Part shown: in pieces, positions 53,165 to 62,415 of the stretch
How the letters are laid out: every line of letters starts with the position of its first letter
Position numbering within the stretch: the stretch's first letter is position 1
DNA from: Geobacter sp.
GTDB taxonomy: Bacteria; Desulfobacterota; Desulfuromonadia; Geobacterales; Pseudopelobacteraceae
Assembly (NCBI GenBank): GCA_009684515.1
Contig: WKKS01000003.1
Coordinates: forward strand, 1-64,000
Direction: 5' to 3'
DNA length: 64,000 bases
Position numbers and translations under genes: made by a program
Notes under the pieces: model-generated
Told to the model about the DNA's origin: nothing
What the model saw: the letters and a program-made list of their open reading frames with translations, nothing else
Databases searched by the model: none

Positions 53165-54988
53165 CTATCTGCTTCGGCGTTCACCGCGATCTCTATTTCC
53201 TCTTTCCCGCGGTTCCTGATCTCTGCCCTCGTCTGGCACATCTACTCTCCAAACTTTTTTCTCTTTAAACTCTCGGGGTCTAGATTCCCGCTTGGGATGT
53301 TCAGCCCGTGGTGAGGGTGCGCTTTTAGTTTCTGTCGTTGCCTCTGGTACGGAACCTCTCTGTCGCTGCTCGCCACGAGCAGGTGCCGGTGCAGTTGATT
53401 GATCTGAGCGTGGTGTCGGCTGGTTTGTTGTTCGTTGTTGCGGTTCGTTCTGTTGTGGCACAGACCCTGAAACGGTTGGTGCTGGTTGAGCAGGAACCTG
53501 CTGTGTTGCAGAGGGTGCTGTCCGGCGATCACTGTTTTGCCGCGGCGTATTTTGCTGTTGTGGTGCCTGATTGACACGATTTTCTGACGGTGCAGTTTGA
53601 ATTGTCCTTGTCGCCGGTTGCTGTTGGGAGGGGGCAACAGGTGAAGTTTGCCGTTGTCTAGGCTGTGGTGTTGTTTCGGGTGTTATGCGTGGAAAACGCT
53701 GACGTAACTCTCGGTTGTCACGATGCTCTATTCTCGGAGGGGCAAATCTCGGAGGAGTATGTTTAATGATCGGCATGCGCGTTTCCCGTGAAGGTTGCAG
53801 ACGCGGGCTGCCTATCGATACGGAGACTGATATTGGCCCCGATCCCTTTCTTGGTGCCGGTTCAGCCACTACTCTGCCTCTCAAAAAGTCATTTTGAGGA
53901 ATAACGGTCATCCCGCCGCGTACGTTACGGTTTCTGTAGGTTACATTTCTGTTCGATACGGTCGTAGTTGTTATGTTGATACTATTGCGACCATAGTGTC
54001 TCCGGCCGTAAAAAGGCTCTCCTGGCGCCAACGGTGTCCAGCCGACATAACCGCCGGTTCGATACCACCCGACGTAACCGGGACCCCAGTAGACATCTCC
54101 CCGGAGTGGCGGCACCCAGCACCAACCGATGCCGCTTACAACTGCCCAGCGGCCAAAATGATAGGGAATCCAGCCCCAGCTTTCGTAAGAAACCCAGACA
54201 TAGTCATCACCCTTCCAGATCCACCGGCCACTGCGATAAGGGGCCCAGTCATCGGAGTTAATGTCTGCCGGTCGCCAGACCATGCCGTACTCCGGTACGC
54301 GAACCCATCTGCCGTTTGAGTCCAGTTCGGTTGAATAACTTTGCAGCTCTTCCGGCAGATACGATTTGGATCTGGCAGATCGTGATAGATCCCTGTCCCG
54401 ATTCATATTCCAGTTTTCCCAACTGTCCGGCGGATTGAGCGCCAGAACGGCGCTGCGATCTTCTTCAAGCACAATATGCTCACCTGCACGGACCCTGGTG
54501 CTGTTTCCGTTGCCTTCCACGTAGGCGGAACCCTTGAAAATAGATATATCCTCCTGGCTGTTCGGGAACATATCCAGGCGCAGTCTGGTTCGTGCGGCAG
54601 GAAGAACGGTGGTGTCATCGGCGTCAATCTGCAGAGCATTGACGGCCAGTCTTTGGGAGGTTCTGACATAGGCTCTGCCGCTTGCCAGATGCAGGTGCGT
54701 AAAACCGTCTTCGAAGGCCAGCATATCAAGCTGCGAGTTTTCATCTATCCGGATCAGGCTGCCGTCAGCCAGCTGAATCTCGGCCCTTGAATCTTCTGAA
54801 CACCAGATTGCATCCCCTTCATCAAGCGGAGTGTTGATGGCGGCCGGGATCCATTCATCGGAATCCGGCGTGCGAAACATGACCTCACCATCAATCAGGC
54901 TGACTCTGGCCGGGCCGATGACTGCAGCCAGTGAAAATGCAGGAATGATCAGCAAAAATAGCAGACATAACATTGATATACGTTTCAC
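53165..54988 (-). CDS. exported FecR-domain protein with YXWGXW-type repeats and Pro/Gln-rich tail
   Basis: A 607-residue exported protein. After a signal peptide (about 1-21, AFSLAA) comes a FecR-like beta domain (about 25-170, LIDGEVMFRTPDSDEW, ENSQLDMLAFEDGF, EDISIFKGSAYVEG) and a Trp/Tyr/Gly-rich region (about 215-330) with repeating W-x-W-x-Y units (WIWKGDDYVWVSYESWGWIPYHFGRWAVV), matching the DUF6600/YXWGXW class. The C-terminal 230 residues are disordered, rich in Pro, Gln, Arg and Thr. FecR proteins usually sense envelope signals for sigma factors, but none is adjacent here, so the role is unknown. The tail may bind peptidoglycan or polymer. Confidence 0.78.
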   Translation of the reverse strand: MKRISMLCLLFLLIIPAFSLAAVIGPARVSLIDGEVMFRTPDSDEWIPAAINTPLDEGDAIWCSEDSRAEIQLADGSLIRIDENSQLDMLAFEDGFTHLHLASGRAYVRTSQRLAVNALQIDADDTTVLPAARTRLRLDMFPNSQEDISIFKGSAYVEGNGNSTRVRAGEHIVLEEDRSAVLALNPPDSWENWNMNRDRDLSRSARSKSYLPEELQSYSTELDSNGRWVRVPEYGMVWRPADINSDDWAPYRSGRWIWKGDDYVWVSYESWGWIPYHFGRWAVVSGIGWCWVPPLRGDVYWGPGYVGWYRTGGYVGWTPLAPGEPFYGRRHYGRNSINITTTTVSNRNVTYRNRNVRGGMTVIPQNDFLRGRVVAEPAPRKGSGPISVSVSIGSPRLQPSRETRMPIIKHTPPRFAPPRIEHRDNRELRQRFPRITPETTPQPRQRQTSPVAPSQQQPATRTIQTAPSENRVNQAPQQQNTPRQNSDRRTAPSATQQVPAQPAPTVSGSVPQQNEPQQRTTNQPTPRSDQSTAPAPARGEQRQRGSVPEATTETKSAPSPRAEHPKRESRPREFKEKKVWRVDVPDEGRDQEPRERGNRDRGERRSR

Positions 54989-55133
54989 GTTGGTCTCCTT
55001 TGGCGGTCATTGAGATGTTTTTATCTATTGCAAAGTGTACTGCTAAGAGTGTGCCAGTGTATATCTACAAGAAATCAGGAGGATGCTGGTTAGTGCCACA
55101 TCTCAAAATGTCTCATTTAAGGTGCTGGTTGGG

Positions 55134-56081
55134 CTATTTGAAGTTGTCTATAATCCAGCGGGCGATACTCCTGTACGGTGGCAGGGCAGGGAGGGCGTCA
55201 ATCGGGAACCAGCGGGCATCTTCAAGCTCTTTCGTTTCAACAGTAATATCCCCGGCGGCATAGTCAGCCACGAAGCCGGCCATAAGCTGAGATGGAAACG
55301 GCCAGTTTTGACTCCCAACATAGCGAACATTACATATTTCAATGCCGGTCTCTTCGCGTACTTCCCTGATGGCACACTCCTCCAGCGATTCTCCGAAATC
55401 CAGGAATCCGGCTACCAGACTGTATCTTCCCGGCGGCCACTCCGCCTTGCGGGTCAGTAATAGTTGATTATCACGTTTTACCAGTATTATTGCACAAGGG
55501 TGGATATGAGGAAAATGATCGTTTTTACACGAGTTGCAGCGTTTTCCCCAGCTACCGCTAATTCTTGTTGTTTCGGCACCGCAGCAGGAACAATGGCTGC
55601 TTTGCCGCTCCCAGTGCAGAATTTGCCTGGCTAGTCCCGCCAGTGTCAGTGTCTGGATATCAAGCTGTTCACCGGATGTGTTGAATGGTTCTGCCACGAA
55701 AGGTGGCTGCAACTGCAGACTACTGCTGACAGAGATTGCGTGGAGTGATTTGCCTCGCCAAGTACCGATATAAATAGGCGTCTGATGGTAGGTCAACCAC
55801 TCGGGGAGTTGACCGCAAGCAAGTTTTGGCCCAGTTGCACCTTCAACAACTACGGCGCTGTTGCCCTGAATTATAGCCCAGACAGAATCTTTGTCTGGAT
55901 GGACATCTTCAGTCGTTCTGAATGTAAAATCGTCGGATATGGATGAATAGTTGAATGGCAGGTTTATAGGATCAGGATACAGTGATTTGCCGCCATGTAG
56001 CTTGCTTTCCTGGGCAATATGTTGTCTGACTGCGGCTTGATGGGCAAGCCCCTTGCACTTTGGCCAGAGATCTTTTGTCAT
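55134..56081 (-). CDS. nudC: NAD+/NADH pyrophosphatase (NudC)
   Basis: A Nudix hydrolase that cuts NAD(H) to NMN and AMP, and in E. coli removes NAD caps from RNA. The zinc ribbon is intact: CSCCG and CNSCK. The Nudix box GFLDFGESLEECAIREVREETGI and the family-specific SQNWPFPSQLMAGF stretch are present. The N-terminal domain (about 1-150) has weaker conservation. 315 residues, somewhat longer than the 257 of E. coli. AAGGGA before the ATG. No operon partners. Confidence 0.92.
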   Translation of the reverse strand: MTKDLWPKCKGLAHQAAVRQHIAQESKLHGGKSLYPDPINLPFNYSSISDDFTFRTTEDVHPDKDSVWAIIQGNSAVVVEGATGPKLACGQLPEWLTYHQTPIYIGTWRGKSLHAISVSSSLQLQPPFVAEPFNTSGEQLDIQTLTLAGLARQILHWERQSSHCSCCGAETTRISGSWGKRCNSCKNDHFPHIHPCAIILVKRDNQLLLTRKAEWPPGRYSLVAGFLDFGESLEECAIREVREETGIEICNVRYVGSQNWPFPSQLMAGFVADYAAGDITVETKELEDARWFPIDALPALPPYRSIARWIIDNFK

Positions 56082-56194
56082 TTAAGTCCCTTTTCTATCA
56101 ATAATAGTCTTTATTGTTGTAATAGTATCGACAGGGGTTGTCAAGGCGGCACCCCGGACTTGACTCACGGCAGAATAAACAACATAATGCGCCC

Positions 56195-57199
56195 ATGTTT
56201 ACCTCTAACATTCCCCCTAAAATCCTCGTCCTTACAGTTGTTCGTCTCTGTTTGATATTTGTCCTGCTATGGTACCTGATTTGTCTTTATTATTCTCCCG
56301 GCAACGGTGGAGTCGTTCGTGATATTTCGTTTCCTCCCGGTGGCGGTATCCGCAAGCTGGCGACCGAATTAAAATCAGCTGGTGTTATTCACAGTTCATG
56401 GCATTTTGTCCTGATGACACGCCTGAGAGATAAGGCGCATAAGCTCAAGGCAGGTGAGTACCGCTTCAACGATGGTATGACGCCGCAACAGATTTTGAAT
56501 AAACTTGTCAATGGTGATGTGGATTACCTCAAATTTTCTTTGCCGGAAGGTTATTCTATCTTTCAGGCGGCGGAATTGCTGGAGCAGAAGGGTTTGTTCA
56601 AAAAGGATTCATTTCTTAAATTATGTCGGGATACTAGCCTTACTTCACAGCTTGGAACCGGTGTGCGGAGTGTGGAAGGGTATCTTTATCCAGCCACTTA
56701 CAATCTGCCACGTAGTGGAAGTGAAGAACAGCTGGTTGTACAAATGATAGAAAAGTTTGAAAAAAAGTATGCGGAACTGACCAAAGACGGGTTGTCTGCT
56801 CCGGGGATGTCGAGGCATGAGATAATTACACTGGCGTCAATTATCGAAAAAGAAGCGGTTTCACCCGAAGAAAAACCACTGATCTCATCTGTTTTTCACA
56901 ATCGCTTGCGAATAGGAATGCCATTGCAGAGCGATCCTACTGCGGTTTATGGCGTTCGTGCATTTTCCGGCAAAGTAACAAAGGCTGATATTCAGCATCA
57001 ATCGCCCTACAATACCTATCTTAATAAGGGACTTCCTCCGGGGCCGATCGGAAACCCCGGCAGTGAAGCGATTCGGGCGGCGCTGTACCCGCCAAAGACC
57101 GACTACCTTTATTTTGTCGCCCGTCAGGATGGCACCCACCAGTTTTCTCGTTCTCTGGATGAACATAACCGGGCTGTTGACCGATATCTCAAACGCTAA
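56195..57199 (+). CDS. mltG: endolytic transglycosylase MltG
   Basis: An inner-membrane murein glycosidase that may terminate glycan-strand growth. Single N-terminal membrane helix (about 8-30, ILVLTVVRLCLIFVLLWYLI), LysM-like region, then the YceG domain with EGYSIFQAAELLEQKG, VEGYLYPATY, the catalytic Glu in TLASIIEKEAVSPEE, and SPYNTYLNKGLPPGPIGNPG. 334 residues from the ATG at 56195; the upstream extension to 56138 begins with a TTG and is not homologous. No strong ribosome site is visible, so the start is the least sure part. Confidence 0.93.
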   Translation: MFTSNIPPKILVLTVVRLCLIFVLLWYLICLYYSPGNGGVVRDISFPPGGGIRKLATELKSAGVIHSSWHFVLMTRLRDKAHKLKAGEYRFNDGMTPQQILNKLVNGDVDYLKFSLPEGYSIFQAAELLEQKGLFKKDSFLKLCRDTSLTSQLGTGVRSVEGYLYPATYNLPRSGSEEQLVVQMIEKFEKKYAELTKDGLSAPGMSRHEIITLASIIEKEAVSPEEKPLISSVFHNRLRIGMPLQSDPTAVYGVRAFSGKVTKADIQHQSPYNTYLNKGLPPGPIGNPGSEAIRAALYPPKTDYLYFVARQDGTHQFSRSLDEHNRAVDRYLKR

Positions 57200-57211
57200 T
57201 CGCAATTAAGT

Positions 57212-57382
57212 CTAAAGCTCCAGCTCTCCTGCATATTCCACAATGACTTCCAACTCAGCCAGAGCGATCTCCTTAATACCTAACGCGTGAACTTCAGGCA
57301 GCATTGCCCGTGAAAGTCTGGGGATTATTTCCTTACTTACTTTGACAGGTATGTAAGCAAATACACGCTCTAACTCAAAAAC
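57212..57382 (-). pseudogene. start-less open frame of 56 codons downstream of rnhB
   Basis: The minus strand from a TAG at 57385 to a TAG at 57212 is open and reads like a helical protein (FAYIPVKVSKEIIPRLSRAM, PEVHALGIKEIALAELEVIV), but has no ATG, GTG or TTG in its first 26 codons. It could be a gene remnant that lost its 5' end, or chance. I recognise no family. Confidence 0.3.
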
Positions 57383-58028
57383 CTATACATTGCACATGCT
57401 CTTTTACTCCGCCAAAAGTCAGGCGGTGGATGGGAGAGGGGCCTTGTCGCTTGATCGCTTCCAGGTGCAGTGCACTTCCATATCCCTTGTGTCCTGCAAA
57501 GCCGTAGCCCGGATAGATCTGATCCAGCTTGACCATTAATCTGTCCCTGGTTACTTTGGCTATGATTGAAGCGGCTGCAATTGAGATGCTCAATGAGTCA
57601 CCTTTTTTGATAGTCTTCTGCGTAATGATGGAATTTATCTGTGTTATGCCGTCTATCAACAGGTAATCCGGCTGCGGGTCAAGCTGCTGAACAGCATTCA
57701 GCATTGCCAGACGGGTCGCCTGCAGGATGTTGATACTGTCAATGGTTTCTGGCTCTACAGATCCAATGCCGATAGATACGGCTTTAGAAGTAATAATATC
57801 AAACATCATCTCTCGTTTTAGAGGAGACAGCTTTTTTGAATCATCAACGCCAGGAATAAGTAATCCTTCCGGTAAAATCACTGCAGCTGCCATGACTGGG
57901 CCTGCCAACGGTCCCCGGCCTACTTCATCAACACCGGCGATATTATTGAACCCCAGTGATCTTGCCATTGTTTCAAAGGTCTGCTTGTCTGTTGTAGAGA
58001 GGTCGAAAAGGCTTTCCTGTTGAGTCAT
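57375..58028 (-). CDS. rnhB: ribonuclease HII
   Basis: RNase HII cleaves RNA in RNA-DNA hybrids and removes single ribonucleotides from DNA. 217 residues. Catalytic Asp and Glu are in GVDEVGRGPLAGPV, the third Asp in YLLIDGITQI, and the fourth in IIAKVTRDRLM; GYGFAGHKGYGSALHLEAI completes the motif set. A weak GGGA precedes the ATG. It follows rplS on the same strand but beyond a strong terminator, so it has its own transcript. Confidence 0.95.
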   Translation of the reverse strand: MTQQESLFDLSTTDKQTFETMARSLGFNNIAGVDEVGRGPLAGPVMAAAVILPEGLLIPGVDDSKKLSPLKREMMFDIITSKAVSIGIGSVEPETIDSINILQATRLAMLNAVQQLDPQPDYLLIDGITQINSIITQKTIKKGDSLSISIAAASIIAKVTRDRLMVKLDQIYPGYGFAGHKGYGSALHLEAIKRQGPSPIHRLTFGGVKEHVQCIGF

Positions 58029-58090
58029 GAAATATCCCGGTCATCAATCGTGTTGGTAAGTTAAGGGCAAAATTACTGCTTAATTACAAA

Positions 58091-58116
58091 AAAAGCCCCG
58101 CTTTTGCGGGGCTTTT
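58091..58116. terminator. bidirectional terminator after rplS
   Basis: AAAAGCCCCGC-TTTT-GCGGGGCTTTT, an 11-bp perfect stem; its minus-strand side is followed by a T-run (TTTGTAATT). It ends the ffh-rplS operon. Confidence 0.9.
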
Positions 58117-58119
58117 GAT

Positions 58120-58479
58120 TTACTTGGCAACAGGTACGTACTTCTTTTCGCGAATCCTGGCAGCCTTGCCACGCAGTTTGCGCAGATAGTAGAGCTTGGC
58201 GCGGCGAACATGACCGCGAACCATGATTTCGATATTTTCTATGCTTGGAGAATGTAACGGGAACATTCTCTCTACGCCAATTCCGTTGGATATTTTGCGC
58301 ACAGTAAATGTTTCACGGACACCGCCATTCTGACGGGCAATAACAACACCCTGGTATGCCTGAATACGTTGTTTGTCGCCTTCAACAATCTTAACATGAA
58401 CTTTTACAGTATCGCCTACCTTGAAAGGGACGATGTTCTTTTTCATTTGCTCAAATTCCAAAAAATCGATGGTGTTCAT
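58120..58479 (-). CDS. rplS: 50S ribosomal protein L19
   Basis: L19 sits at the 30S-50S interface. 119 residues with [52 protein letters not shown] and [18 protein letters not shown], standard throughout. AGGAGG before the ATG is strong. It closes the signal-recognition/tRNA-modification operon, the usual gene order trmD-rplS with one SPOUT methyltransferase inserted. Confidence 0.97.
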   Translation of the reverse strand: MNTIDFLEFEQMKKNIVPFKVGDTVKVHVKIVEGDKQRIQAYQGVVIARQNGGVRETFTVRKISNGIGVERMFPLHSPSIENIEIMVRGHVRRAKLYYLRKLRGKAARIREKKYVPVAK

Positions 58480-58532
58480 TGCTTACCTTCCTCCTGTATG
58501 ATGCTACTTGTTTTTAGTTAGTCTGCCTTCTA

Positions 58533-59105
58533 TTAAAGCGTGCCCCTCAGCCTGTCTAGCATGATTGCGGCGGCTGAGCGTACTGAAAGATGATTATAAG
58601 TTCCGTTTCCGGCAATTGGCTGAAGAATATAGTCAGCTTCTGCAAAACATTCGTCAGTAAGTCCCCAGCCAGTCCCTAAAAGCAAAAGAAATGGTTGGTC
58701 AATGTCTTCCAGCAACTGTCTGAAATCAGACAATGAAGTTGATCCAGGGCGCTGTGCTGCTCCGGTTATGGCAACCTTGACCGTCTTTGCAAATCCATTC
58801 TGAAAATCAGCGATAGCTGACTTCAAAGTCGGGCATACACGCACTATTTCCAAGGCTGTACGGCGGTCAGGATTATAATCCGCACCCCAACCATCCTGCC
58901 AGTGACCGCTGATGCGCTCCGCAAGACGACGCTGCTCTTCGGAGGGAGTCACAATGTAAAACCTGTCAAGTCCGAAAGTCCGGGATGATCGGGCTATATC
59001 GTGCTGATCAAGGTTCGTAAGAGCCGTTGTAACTACTTCATGGTGCTTGTTGTATACCGGGTAGTGCACAAGAGCGATGGCCAGATTGTTATGTGTCACT
59101 GCCAT
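58533..59105 (-). CDS. SPOUT-type RNA methyltransferase
   Basis: A 190-residue protein with [49 protein letters not shown], the pattern of the SAM-dependent RNA methyltransferase family often lying between trmD and rplS in this lineage. [22 protein letters not shown] and [19 protein letters not shown] are the SPOUT knot motifs around the SAM site. The substrate nucleotide is not known. The 5' end overlaps trmD by 17 bases. It is unlike TrmD itself, being shorter and lacking the N-terminal domain. Confidence 0.82.
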   Translation of the reverse strand: MAVTHNNLAIALVHYPVYNKHHEVVTTALTNLDQHDIARSSRTFGLDRFYIVTPSEEQRRLAERISGHWQDGWGADYNPDRRTALEIVRVCPTLKSAIADFQNGFAKTVKVAITGAAQRPGSTSLSDFRQLLEDIDQPFLLLLGTGWGLTDECFAEADYILQPIAGNGTYNHLSVRSAAAIMLDRLRGTL

Positions 59106-59832
59106 CCTCTCGCATGATTTCTTTAATAAACTTTGCGTCTTCCTTGGTCAGTAAGAGATCAGAAAGCAAGTCGGGACGTAATTGACTGGTTTTACGCAAT
59201 GATTCTTTGCGGCGCCACTTCCTGATAAGTTCATGATTTCCACTTAGAAGCGTTTCTGGAACTTCCAAATTCATAAAAAGTGGCGGACGTGTGTATTGGG
59301 GATACTCAAGCAACCCATCACCAAAAGAATCCGATGCAGCCGAGTCATCGCTTCCAAGTGCGCCAGGTATCAGTCTGGTCGTCGCGTCCACTATTGCCAT
59401 CGCTGCAATTTCACCACCCGACAGAACAAAGTCGCCGAGAGAGATGTCATCTTCAGCATAAAGAGTCCGGATTCTTTCGTCGATTCCCTCATATCGTCCG
59501 CAAACGATAATCAAGCCGTCTCTTTTTGCCAGTTCTGAAGCAACGCTATGAGTCAGCTTACGGCCTTGAGGTGAGGTCAGTACAACAGTCGAGTTCGGCT
59601 GTTTTGCTTTGACTGACTCTATGCAGGCCGCCAGAGGTTCGGCTTTCATAACCATTCCGGCTCCACCTCCATATGGTGCATCGTCAGCAGTCTGATGGCG
59701 ATCAAAGGCGTAGTCACGAATGTTGTGCAACGTGATTTCAATGAGCTGTTTATCTCTGGCCCGCTTGATAATGCTTTCATCAAAAGGGCCGGAGAACATA
59801 CCTGTAAAGAGTGTTAATATGTCAAATTTCAT
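59089..59832 (-). CDS. trmD: tRNA (guanine-37-N1)-methyltransferase
   Basis: TrmD methylates G37 next to the anticodon to keep frame. 247 residues, with [78 protein letters not shown] and EYPQYTRPP, all TrmD signatures including the trefoil-knot SAM site. The ATG overlaps the rimM stop by 4 bases, and the C-terminus extends over the next gene's start. Confidence 0.97.
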   Translation of the reverse strand: MKFDILTLFTGMFSGPFDESIIKRARDKQLIEITLHNIRDYAFDRHQTADDAPYGGGAGMVMKAEPLAACIESVKAKQPNSTVVLTSPQGRKLTHSVASELAKRDGLIIVCGRYEGIDERIRTLYAEDDISLGDFVLSGGEIAAMAIVDATTRLIPGALGSDDSAASDSFGDGLLEYPQYTRPPLFMNLEVPETLLSGNHELIRKWRRKESLRKTSQLRPDLLSDLLLTKEDAKFIKEIMREDGSDT

Positions 59833-60350
59833 AGATCCAACAAGCCGTCCAGTGGTGTGATAACCATTTTGTTTCCGGGAATATCAACTTTGGATATCAC
59901 TTCAGCAATTGCCGGGATCAAATATTCTTTTTTGTCATCGCGTACAACATAAATATCGCTGCTGCCGGTTTCAAAAATATCTACGATCTTCCCAATATGG
60001 ATGCCTTGATCTGTAAAAACAGTAAGACCCATCAGGTCACGCCAGTAATATTCATCTTCACCAGGTTCGGGTAGTTGGCATCGTTTAAGACAAAGTTCAC
60101 TTCCTACTAAGGACAATACTTGATTTATATCGGTAAAGTCATCGAGGGTAAGAATGAAACCTCCAGCATGGGCGGATACACCCCGTATTGAAAATTCTTT
60201 AAGCAGACCGTCTTTCATTTTAAGAAAAACGGTCTCCGAGCTCTGCAAACTTTCAATGTTTCCTGAATAGGAAAATACTTTTAAATGTCCCCTGATGCCG
60301 TGAGTAGAACTTATTTTGCCTACCGGAATCAGTTCGTCGTGATCATTCAT
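59829..60350 (-). CDS. rimM: ribosome maturation factor RimM
   Basis: RimM helps 16S processing and S19 assembly. The N-terminal domain ([21 protein letters not shown]) and C-terminal PRC barrel ([48 protein letters not shown], then [15 protein letters not shown]) are both complete in 173 residues. It begins immediately after the KH-domain gene stop with no gap and ends overlapping trmD, so translation is coupled along the operon. Confidence 0.96.
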   Translation of the reverse strand: MNDHDELIPVGKISSTHGIRGHLKVFSYSGNIESLQSSETVFLKMKDGLLKEFSIRGVSAHAGGFILTLDDFTDINQVLSLVGSELCLKRCQLPEPGEDEYYWRDLMGLTVFTDQGIHIGKIVDIFETGSSDIYVVRDDKKEYLIPAIAEVISKVDIPGNKMVITPLDGLLDL

Positions 60351-60581
60351 TTATTCTACAATCTTGAGGATAGCCTTCTTGTTGTCCTTGGTGGAAACTG
60401 CATTAAGGATGGTTCGTATCGCCTTGGCGGTTCGTCCCTCCTTGCCGATAATTCGTCCCATATCTTCCTTGGCGACGGTCAGTTTGATGACCAGAGTTTC
60501 CTCTTCTGTCTCCTCGGTAGCATTAACCTGGGCCGGATCATCTACCAGTGCCTTCGCGATGGTTTCAACAAGTGTCTTCAT
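60351..60581 (-). CDS. KH-domain RNA-binding protein (UPF0109)
   Basis: A 76-residue KH-domain protein between rpsP and rimM, as in many genomes. VAKEDMGRIIGKEGRTAKAIRTILNA gives the GxxG loop (GKEG) and flanking helices that bind single-stranded RNA. It is KhpA-like. In Streptococcus the homologue KhpA acts with KhpB on cell-elongation RNAs; here the role is not shown. The start is preceded by GAGGATACCGCC with a moderate site. Confidence 0.93.
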   Translation of the reverse strand: MKTLVETIAKALVDDPAQVNATEETEEETLVIKLTVAKEDMGRIIGKEGRTAKAIRTILNAVSTKDNKKAILKIVE

Positions 60582-60634
60582 GGCGGTATCCTCTGCTCAT
60601 ATTGAATGACCGGCGGACCGGGGGATCTGGATAC

Positions 60635-60901
60635 TTATGCGGCCGGTGCAGCCACCTTATCAAGCAAGCCTGCATTTTTCAGAATCTGGCGAACCGTATC
60701 AGTAGGCTGTGCACCCTTGTCAAGCCATGCGAGCGCCTTATCGTTATTCAGTTTTACAACAGCCGGGTTTTTGGTCGGATCGTATGTACCGACATTCTCG
60801 ATAAAACGGCCGTCTCTGCGGCAGCGCTCGTCAGCAACTACTATCTGGTAGAAAGGTCTTTTTTTTGCGCCGGCGCGAGCAAGCCTGATTTTTGTTGCCA
60901 T
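60635..60901 (-). CDS. rpsP: 30S ribosomal protein S16
   Basis: S16 is a primary assembly protein of the small subunit. 88 residues: [69 protein letters not shown] (AATTAGGAGGAATTAC) precedes the ATG. It is the second gene of the ffh operon, 63 bases from the ffh stop. Confidence 0.97.
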   Translation of the reverse strand: MATKIRLARAGAKKRPFYQIVVADERCRRDGRFIENVGTYDPTKNPAVVKLNNDKALAWLDKGAQPTDTVRQILKNAGLLDKVAAPAA

Positions 60902-60964
60902 TTGTAATTCCTCCTAATTTTTCCTTCTGCGATGTTAGTATAAACCGAATTGCGGTTTTGGTTT

Positions 60965-62326
60965 TTATCCGAACGGCATCATTCCTTTGCCGAGTCCGCC
61001 CAGGCCCTTCATGAGACCCTTGGGGCCGAGTTTCTGCAACTGCTTTATCATCTTCTGTGCTTCAGTAAACCTTTTCAATAATTGATTGACTTCCTGCACG
61101 CTTGTGCCGCTTCCCTTGGATATGCGAAGTCGACGACTGCCGTTGATGATACTGTGATTGGCTCGTTCGCCAGGAGTCATTGAACGAATTATCGCTTCAA
61201 TTCTTTTGATTTCATTTTCACTGGGCTGGGCACCCTTCATCTGTTTCATCATCTTACCCATGCCGGGGATCATGCCCATGATCGATTCCATCGATCCCAT
61301 CTTTTTTATTTGCTGCATTTGAGCCAGAAAATCTTCAAGGTCAAACTGGTTCTTCTTCATTTTACTCTGAAGAAGCGCAGTCTCTTTTTCATCAAATACG
61401 GCCTGGGCTTTTTCGACAAGTGTAAGAACATCGCCCATTCCGAGTATTCGTGAAACAAGTCGGTCTGCGTGAAATACTTCAAGTGCGTCGAGTTTTTCGC
61501 CCAATCCGACAAATTTTACCGGTTTGCCAATGACTGCTTTTATTGAAAGGGCAGCTCCGCCTTTTGCATCACCATCCAGCTTGGTGAGAACAACACCGCT
61601 TATGTCGAGACGGTCATTAAACCCACCTGCAACATTGACCGCTTCCTGTCCGGTCATGGCATCGGCAACGAACAATATTTCACGTGGTTGAACGGTGTTC
61701 TTGATTTCAGCCAGTTCATCCATCAGGAAGTCGTCAATCTGGTGACGTCCGGCGGTGTCCATTATGACAACGTCATAGCCATTCAATTCAGCGAATCGAA
61801 GGGCGCTGTTGCAAATGTCGACCGGCTTTTGATCTGCAGTAGAGTTGAATACTTCAAGGCCAAGCTGGCGGCCGACTGTTTTGAGCTGTTCTATGGCTGC
61901 CGGACGATAAACGTCCGCTGGTACAAGTAGCGGTCTGCGCTTCTGCTTTTTAAGCAAGTTGCCAAGTTTTCCACAGGTTGTGGTTTTACCGGCACCTTGA
62001 AGGCCAACCATCATAATGGCGACAGGTGGTTTTGCTGCAAGGTCGAGTGAATTGTCTTCTCCCCCCCCCATGATTGCAACGAGTTCGTCATGTACTATCC
62101 TGACGATCTGTTGACCCGGAGAAAGGCTTGTTAGCACCTCAGTGCCGACCGCTTTAAGGCGGACATTCTCTATGAAATCTTTGACAACTTTGAAGTTTAC
62201 ATCAGCTTCAAGTAGCGCCAGACGGACTTCTCGCAACGCATCCTTCACGTTGTCCTCGGTCATTACACCAAGTCCGCGAAGTTTTTTGAAGGCTGATTCA
62301 AGTTTGTCGGATAAGCTGTCAAACAT
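60965..62326 (-). CDS. ffh: signal recognition particle protein
   Basis: Ffh binds 4.5S RNA and signal sequences and, as a GTPase with FtsY, targets ribosomes to the membrane. The N domain, the G domain (P-loop GLQGAGKTT, MDTAGRHQ, LTKLDGDAKGG) and the Met-rich M domain (MGSMESIMGMIPGMGKMMKQMKG, then NQLLKRFTEAQKMIKQLQKLG) are in order in 453 residues. The ATG at 62326 suits the MFDSLSDKLESAF N-terminus; the frame extends upstream into the promoter and is not used. A run of 8 G (minus strand) encodes the Gly-Gly of IMGGGEDN. First gene of the operon to rplS. Confidence 0.96.
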   Translation of the reverse strand: MFDSLSDKLESAFKKLRGLGVMTEDNVKDALREVRLALLEADVNFKVVKDFIENVRLKAVGTEVLTSLSPGQQIVRIVHDELVAIMGGGEDNSLDLAAKPPVAIMMVGLQGAGKTTTCGKLGNLLKKQKRRPLLVPADVYRPAAIEQLKTVGRQLGLEVFNSTADQKPVDICNSALRFAELNGYDVVIMDTAGRHQIDDFLMDELAEIKNTVQPREILFVADAMTGQEAVNVAGGFNDRLDISGVVLTKLDGDAKGGAALSIKAVIGKPVKFVGLGEKLDALEVFHADRLVSRILGMGDVLTLVEKAQAVFDEKETALLQSKMKKNQFDLEDFLAQMQQIKKMGSMESIMGMIPGMGKMMKQMKGAQPSENEIKRIEAIIRSMTPGERANHSIINGSRRLRISKGSGTSVQEVNQLLKRFTEAQKMIKQLQKLGPKGLMKGLGGLGKGMMPFG

Positions 62327-62372
62327 CGTAGATATTACTGTCCCTGCTAAAGATATGACCCAAAAGGGGATC

Positions 62373-62402
62373 AATATAAATGCTAGCTGTTACAACTGTC
62401 AA
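62373..62402 (-). promoter_or_regulatory. promoter of the ffh-rplS operon
   Basis: TTGACA (62397-62402), an 18-base spacer and TATATT (62373-62378) on the minus strand, about 50 bases before the ffh ATG. The -35 hexamer sits next to the end of yedF. Confidence 0.7.
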
Positions 62403-62415
62403 GAACTATTTGTTT

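Noticed and set aside
55083-55460. 125-codon plus-strand ORF with AGGAGG next to its ATG
   Set aside because: AGGAGG abuts the ATG with no spacer, so it is a poor ribosome site, and the frame is antisense to the conserved Nudix part of nudC.
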